Source: Bromus sterilis (taxonomy: Eukaryota > Streptophyta > Magnoliopsida > Poales > Poaceae). From it: a stretch of DNA of 64,000 nucleotides. Positions 60,073 through 64,000 of this stretch are shown piece after piece. Position 1 is the first letter of the stretch. The number at the start of each line of letters is the position of its first letter. Under the pieces are notes generated by a model. The model was not told the origin of the DNA. It did not search any database and was given only the letters and a program-made list of their open reading frames with translations. The position numbers and the translations under genes are program-made. The stretch spans positions 992,001 through 1,056,000 of the forward strand of contig OX465596.1 of assembly GCA_950022295.1 (NCBI GenBank). Direction: 5' to 3'.

Positions 60073-61965
60073 GGCTATTAATCACCGTTTTGAGTCCCCG
60101 GAGTGATTTCCACCATTGACGAACCCCAGGTTGTCTTTACGTGTCGGTCATCAACACTCGCAGTTTTTTCCGTTTCTGGCCTGTTTCATGGGCTATTAAT
60201 CAAAGTTACATGGGCTATTAATCACCGTTTTGAGTCCCCGGAGTGATTTCCACCATTGTCGAACCCCAGGTTGCGTTTACGTGCCGGTCATCAACGCTCG
60301 CAGTTTTGGCCGTTTCTGGCTTGTTTCATGGGCTATTAATCACTGTTACATGGGCTATTAATCACCGTTTTGGGTCCCCGTAGTGATTTCCTCCATTGAC
60401 GAACCCTAGGGTGCATTTACGTCCCGATCATCAACACTCGCAGTTTCGGCCGATTCTGGCCTGTTTCAAGGGCTATTAATCACTGTTACATGGGCTATTA
60501 ATCACCGTTTTGGGTCCCCGTAGTGATTTCCACCATTGACGAACCCTAGGGTGCATTTACGTGCCGGTCATCAACACTCGCAGTTTTGGCCGATTCTGGC
60601 CTGTTTCATGGGCTATTAATCACTGTTACATGGGCTATTAATCACCGTTTTGAGTCCCCGGAGTGATTTCCACCATTGACGAACCCCAGGTTGTCCTTAC
60701 GTGTCGGTCATCAACACTCGCAGTTTTGGCCGATTCTGGCCTGTTTCATGGGCTTTTAATCACTGTTACATGGGCTATTAATCACCGTTTTGGGTCCCCG
60801 TAGTGATTTCCACCATTGACGAACCCGAGGGTGCATTTACGTGCCGGTCATCAACACTCGCAGTTTTGGCCGATTCTGGCCTGTTTCATGAGCTATTAAT
60901 CACAGTAAGATGGGCTATTAATCACCGTTTTGAGTCCCCGGAGTGATTTCCACCATTGTCGAACCCCAGGTTGCGTTTACGTGCCGGTCATCAACACTCG
61001 CAGTTGTGGCCGATTCTGGCCTGTTTCATGGGCTATTAATCACTGTTACATGGGCTATTAATCACCGTTTTGAGTCCCCGGAGTGATTTCCACCATTGAC
61101 GAACCCCAGGTTGTCTTTACGTGTCGGTCATCAACACTCGCAGTTTTGGCCGTTTCTGGCTTGTTTCATGGGCTATTAATCACTGTTACATGGGCTATTA
61201 ATCTCCGTTTTGAGTCCCCGGAGTGATTTCCACCATTGACGAAACCCAGGTTGTATTTACGTGTCGGTCATCAACACTCGCGGTTTTGGCCGTTTCTGGC
61301 CGTATTCATGAGCTATTAGTCACCGTTTTGAGTCCCCGGAGTGATTTCCACCATTGACGAACCCCAGGTTGTATTTACGTGTCGGTCATCAACACTCGCA
61401 GTTTTGGCCGTTTCTGGCCTGTTTCATGAGCTATTAATCACCGTTTTGAGTCCCCGGAGTAATTTCCACCATTGACGAACCCTAGGTTGTATTTACGTGT
61501 CGGTCAGCAACACTCGCGGTTTTCGCCGTTTCTGGCCTGTTTCATGAGCTATTAATCACCATTTTGAGTCCCCGGATTGATTTCCACCATTGACGAACCC
61601 CAGTTGTATTTACGTGTCGGTCATCAACACTCGCCGTTTTGGCCGTTTCTGGCCTGTTTCATGAGCTATTAATCACAGTAAGATGGGCTATTAATCACCG
61701 TTTTGAGTCCCTGGAGTGATTTCCACCATTGTCGAACCCCAGGTTGCGTTTACGTGCCGGTCATCAACACTCGCAGTTTTGGCCGATTCTGGCCTGTTTC
61801 ATGGGCTATTAATCACAGTTACATGGGCTATTAATCACCGTTTTGGGTCCCCGTAGTGATTTCCACCATTGACGAACCCTAGGGTGCATTTACGTGCCGG
61901 TCATCAACACTCGCAGTTTTGGCCGATTCTGGCCTGTTTCAAGGGCTATTAATCACAGTTACATC
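60073..61965 (+). repeat. Divergent duplicated block, copy 2 (14 monomers)
   Basis: 60073-60772 repeats 56267-56966 at offset 3806, with 'gttttttccg', 'caacgctcgc', 'cgtcccgatc' and 'ttgtccttacg'. The unit at 60773 begins like 56967 ('gaacccgaggg') but ends 'gag...cagtaagat', and an extra I unit follows at 60913, so the offset becomes 3946 from 61053 on. The triple 118-bp run recurs at 61193, 61311 and 61429, then the 139-bp 'accccagttg' unit at 61547. Confidence 0.89.
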
Positions 61966-64000
61966 GGCTATTAATCACCGTTTTGGGTCCCCGTAGTGAT
62001 TTCCTCCATTGACGAACCCTAGGGTGCATTTACGTGCCGGTCATCAACACTCGCAGTTTTGGCCGATTCTGGCCTGTTTCAAGGGCTATTAATAACTGTT
62101 ACATGGGCAATTAATCACCGTTTTGGGTCCCCGTAGTGATTTCCACCATTGACGAACCCTAGGGTGCATTTACGTGCCGGTCATCAACACTCGCAGTTTT
62201 GGCCGATTCTGGCCTGTTTCATGGGCTTTTAATCACTGTTACATGGGCAATTAATCACCGTTTTGGGTCCCCGTAGTGATTTCCACCATTGACGAACCCT
62301 AGGGTGCATTTACGTGCCGGTCATCAACACTCGCAGTTTTGGCCGATTCTGGCCTGTTTCATGGGCTTTTAATCACTGTTACATGGGCTATTAATCACCG
62401 TTTTGGGTCCCCGTAGTGATTTCCTCCATTGACGAACCCTAGGGTGCATTTACGTGCCGGTCATCAACACTCGCAGTTTTGGCCGATTCTGGCCTGTTTC
62501 AAGCGCTATTAATCACTGTTACATGGGCAATTAATCACCGTTTTGGGTCCCCGTAGTGATTTCCACCATTGACGAACCCTAGGGTGCATTTACGTGCCGG
62601 TCATCAACACTCGCAGTTTTGGCCGATTCTGGCCTGTTTCATGGGCTTTTAATCACTGTTACATGGGCTATTAATCACCGTTTTGGGTCCCCGTAGTGAT
62701 TTCCACCATTGACGAACCCTAGGGTGCATTTACGTGCCGGTCATCAACACTCGCAGTTTTGGCCGATTCTGGCCTGTTTCATGGGCTATTAATCACTGTT
62801 ACATGGGCTATTACTCACCGTTTTGAGTCCCCGGAGTGATTTCCACCATTGACGAACCCCAGGTTGTCTTTACGTGTCGGTCATCAACACTCGCAGTTTT
62901 GTCCGTTTCTGGCCTGTTTCATGGGCTATTAATCAAAGTTACATGGGCTATTAATCACCGTTTTGAGTCCCCGGAGTGATTTCCACCATTGTCGAACCCC
63001 AGGTTGCGTTTACGTGCCGGTCATCAACACTCGCAGTTTTGGCCATTTCTGGCTTGTTTCATGGGCTATTAATCACTGTTACATGGGCTATTAATCACCG
63101 TTTTGGGTCCCCGTAGTGATTTCCTCCATTGACGAACCCTAGGGTGCATTTACGTGCCGATCATCAACACTCGCAGTTTTGGCCGATTCTGGCCTGTTTC
63201 AAGGGCTATTAATCACTGTTACATGGGCTATTAATCACCGTTTTGGGTCCCCGTAGTGATTTCCACCATTGACGAACCCTAGGGTGCATTTACGTGCCGG
63301 TCATCAACACTCGCAGTTTTGGCCGATTCTGGCCTGTTTCATGGGCTTTTAATCACTGTTACATGGGCTATTAATCACCGTTTTGGGTCCCCGTAGTGAT
63401 TTCCACCATTGACGAACCCGAGGGTGCATTTACGTGCCGGTCATCAACACTCGCGGTTTTGGCCGTTTCTGGCCGTATTCATGAGCTATTAATCACTGTT
63501 ACATGGGCTATTAATCACCGTTTTGAGTCCCCGGAGTGATTTCCACCATTGACGAACCCCAGGTTTTATTTACGTGTCGGTCATCAACACTCGCAGTATT
63601 GGCCGTTTCTGGCCTGTTTCATTAGCTATTAATCACAGTTACATGGGCTATTAATCACCGTTTTGAGTCCCCGGAATGATTTCCACCATTGTCGAACCCC
63701 AGGTTGCGTTTACGTGCCGGTCATCAACACTCGCAGTTTTGGCCGATTCTGTCCTGTTTCATGGGCTATTAATCACTGTTACATGGGCTATTAATCACCG
63801 TTTTGAGTCCCCGGAGTGATTTCCACCATTGACGAACCCCAGGTTGTCTTTACGTGTCGGTCATCAACACTCGCAGTTTTGTCCGTTTCTGGCCTGTTTC
63901 ATGGGCTATTAATCAAAGTTACATAGGCTATTAATCACCGTTTTGAGTCCCCGGAGTGATTTCCACCATTGTCGAACCCCAGGTTGCGTTTACGTGCCGG
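61966..64000 (+). repeat. Right-end satellite rich in class I and K units
   Basis: Starts: 61966 ('aataactg'), 62106, 62246, 62386 ('aagcgc'), 62526, 62666, 62806 ('ttactcacc', 'tttgtccg'), 62946, 63086, 63226, 63366 ('gaacccgaggg' with a G-like end, 140 bp), 63506 ('gcagtattgg', 'cattagc'), 63646 ('ggaatgattt', 'ctgtcctg'), 63786 and a partial unit 63926-64000. Counting from 61826, seven class I units follow one another, the longest such run seen. There is no clear HOR period here and private substitutions are more frequent, but the sequence is still in register at the window end. Confidence 0.9.

Larger units (their letters stand above)
1..64000 (+). repeat. Tandem satellite array, 140-bp monomer, whole window
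   Basis: The entire window is a head-to-tail array of about 470 copies of one monomer of 140 bp, with 139-bp and 118-bp variants. Every copy is in the same orientation and there is no foreign insertion. The monomer is about 48% GC (67 of 140 bases in the first copy). Copies are arranged in higher-order repeats whose composition changes along the window. Both ends fall inside satellite, so the array continues beyond the window. Arrays like this are known at eukaryotic centromeres, pericentromeres and subtelomeres; which applies here cannot be decided from sequence alone. All three reading frames of both strands are interrupted by the stop-rich 'ctattaat' motif as the frame rotates through 140-bp units, so I call no gene anywhere. 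Confidence 0.98.

Noticed and set aside
1..64000. Protein-coding ORFs
   Set aside because: Any open stretch is a by-product of repetition. The 140-bp unit rotates frame each copy, 'ctattaat' and its complement bring stop codons into every frame, and nothing resembles a ribosome-binding, splice or protein motif.
1..64000. CRISPR array
   Set aside because: Repeats of 140 bp without unique spacers, no 25-40 bp repeat/spacer alternation and no cas genes. The 22-bp internal repeat occurs only as a pair in each monomer.
1..64000. CENP-B box (TTCGnnnnAnnCGGG)
   Set aside because: I searched the monomer types by eye in both orientations and found no match to the conserved core. The palindrome in class I is a different motif.
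1..64000. 5S rRNA, tRNA or rDNA spacer repeats
   Set aside because: The period of 140 bp is near the length of 5S rRNA, but no A box, C box or conserved 5S sequence and no terminator T-run following a gene can be seen.
1..64000. Transposon or LTR internal tandem repeat
   Set aside because: No terminal repeats, target-site duplications, primer-binding site, polypurine tract or transposase or reverse transcriptase coding sequence occur in 64 kb.
1..64000. Assignment to a named satellite family or species
   Set aside because: The monomer does not match a satellite I can recall with confidence. A database search with the 140-bp consensus would decide it, and naming a species here would be a guess.

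Overview
The whole window is one uninterrupted satellite array. About 470 head-to-tail monomers, all on the same strand, run from base 1 to base 64000. I found no credible protein-coding gene, RNA gene, transposon, inversion, telomeric tract or other non-satellite sequence. The full-length monomer is 140 bp. A 118-bp form lacks one unit of a 22-bp internal duplication, and a 139-bp form lacks one base. Monomer starts below use an arbitrary phase: the first base of 'ggctattaat' or 'agctattaat', the copy followed by 'caccg' or 'ctccg'. A tandem satellite of this length, with higher-order repeats (HORs), indicates a nuclear eukaryotic chromosome in centromeric, pericentromeric or subtelomeric heterochromatin. 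A plant is my best guess, at low confidence. I do not recognise the family and name no species.

Monomers fall into two classes. Class I has 'gggtccccgtag' followed by the palindrome ACCCTAGGGT. Class II has 'gagtccccggag' followed by 'accccaggtt'. Subtypes used below: A (class I, 'cctcc', usually 'gccgatc' and 'caaggg'); B (class I, 'ccacc', 'tatgtgcc'); C (class II, 'caaggg'); D (class I, 'ccatag'); E (class II, 'caaagtt'); F (class II, 'gtcgaac' and 'gcgttta', often 'ggcttg'); G (118 bp, often 'ctccg' and 'gcggtttt'); H ('gag...cagtaagat'); I ('gtcgaac', 'gttgtgg', 'cacagtt'); J (139 bp, 'cctcgg' and 'ttgcgaac'); K (class I, 'ggcttttaatc').

Layout. (1) 1-10300: a clean 9-monomer HOR of 1238 bp (A-B-C-D-E-F-G-H-I), seven full copies plus a 7-mer and a 5-mer deletion version. 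(2) 10301-22141: mixed order, with a contiguous 3270-bp tandem duplication (11959-15228 and 15229-18498); J first appears here. (3) 22142-26137: three copies of a 10-monomer, 1332-bp HOR. (4) 26138-35854: a rearranged block that includes a fourth 1332-bp copy, largely duplicated at an offset of 4532 bp. (5) 35855-51137: a modular domain of an 8-mer (1096 bp), a 6-mer (838 bp) and a 7-mer (978 bp), joined by short linkers. (6) 51138-64000: the most diverse part, built from overlapping duplications at offsets of 4429, 6044/6462 and 3806/3946 bp, ending in a run rich in class I.

The array behaves as a recombining sequence population. Almost every junction keeps monomer phase, hybrid monomers mark crossover points, and rare private mutations tag which blocks were copied together. 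Many subtype-defining substitutions are transitions at CpG, although CpG is not much depleted overall. The window may be one part of a much longer array, since both ends are still inside satellite.
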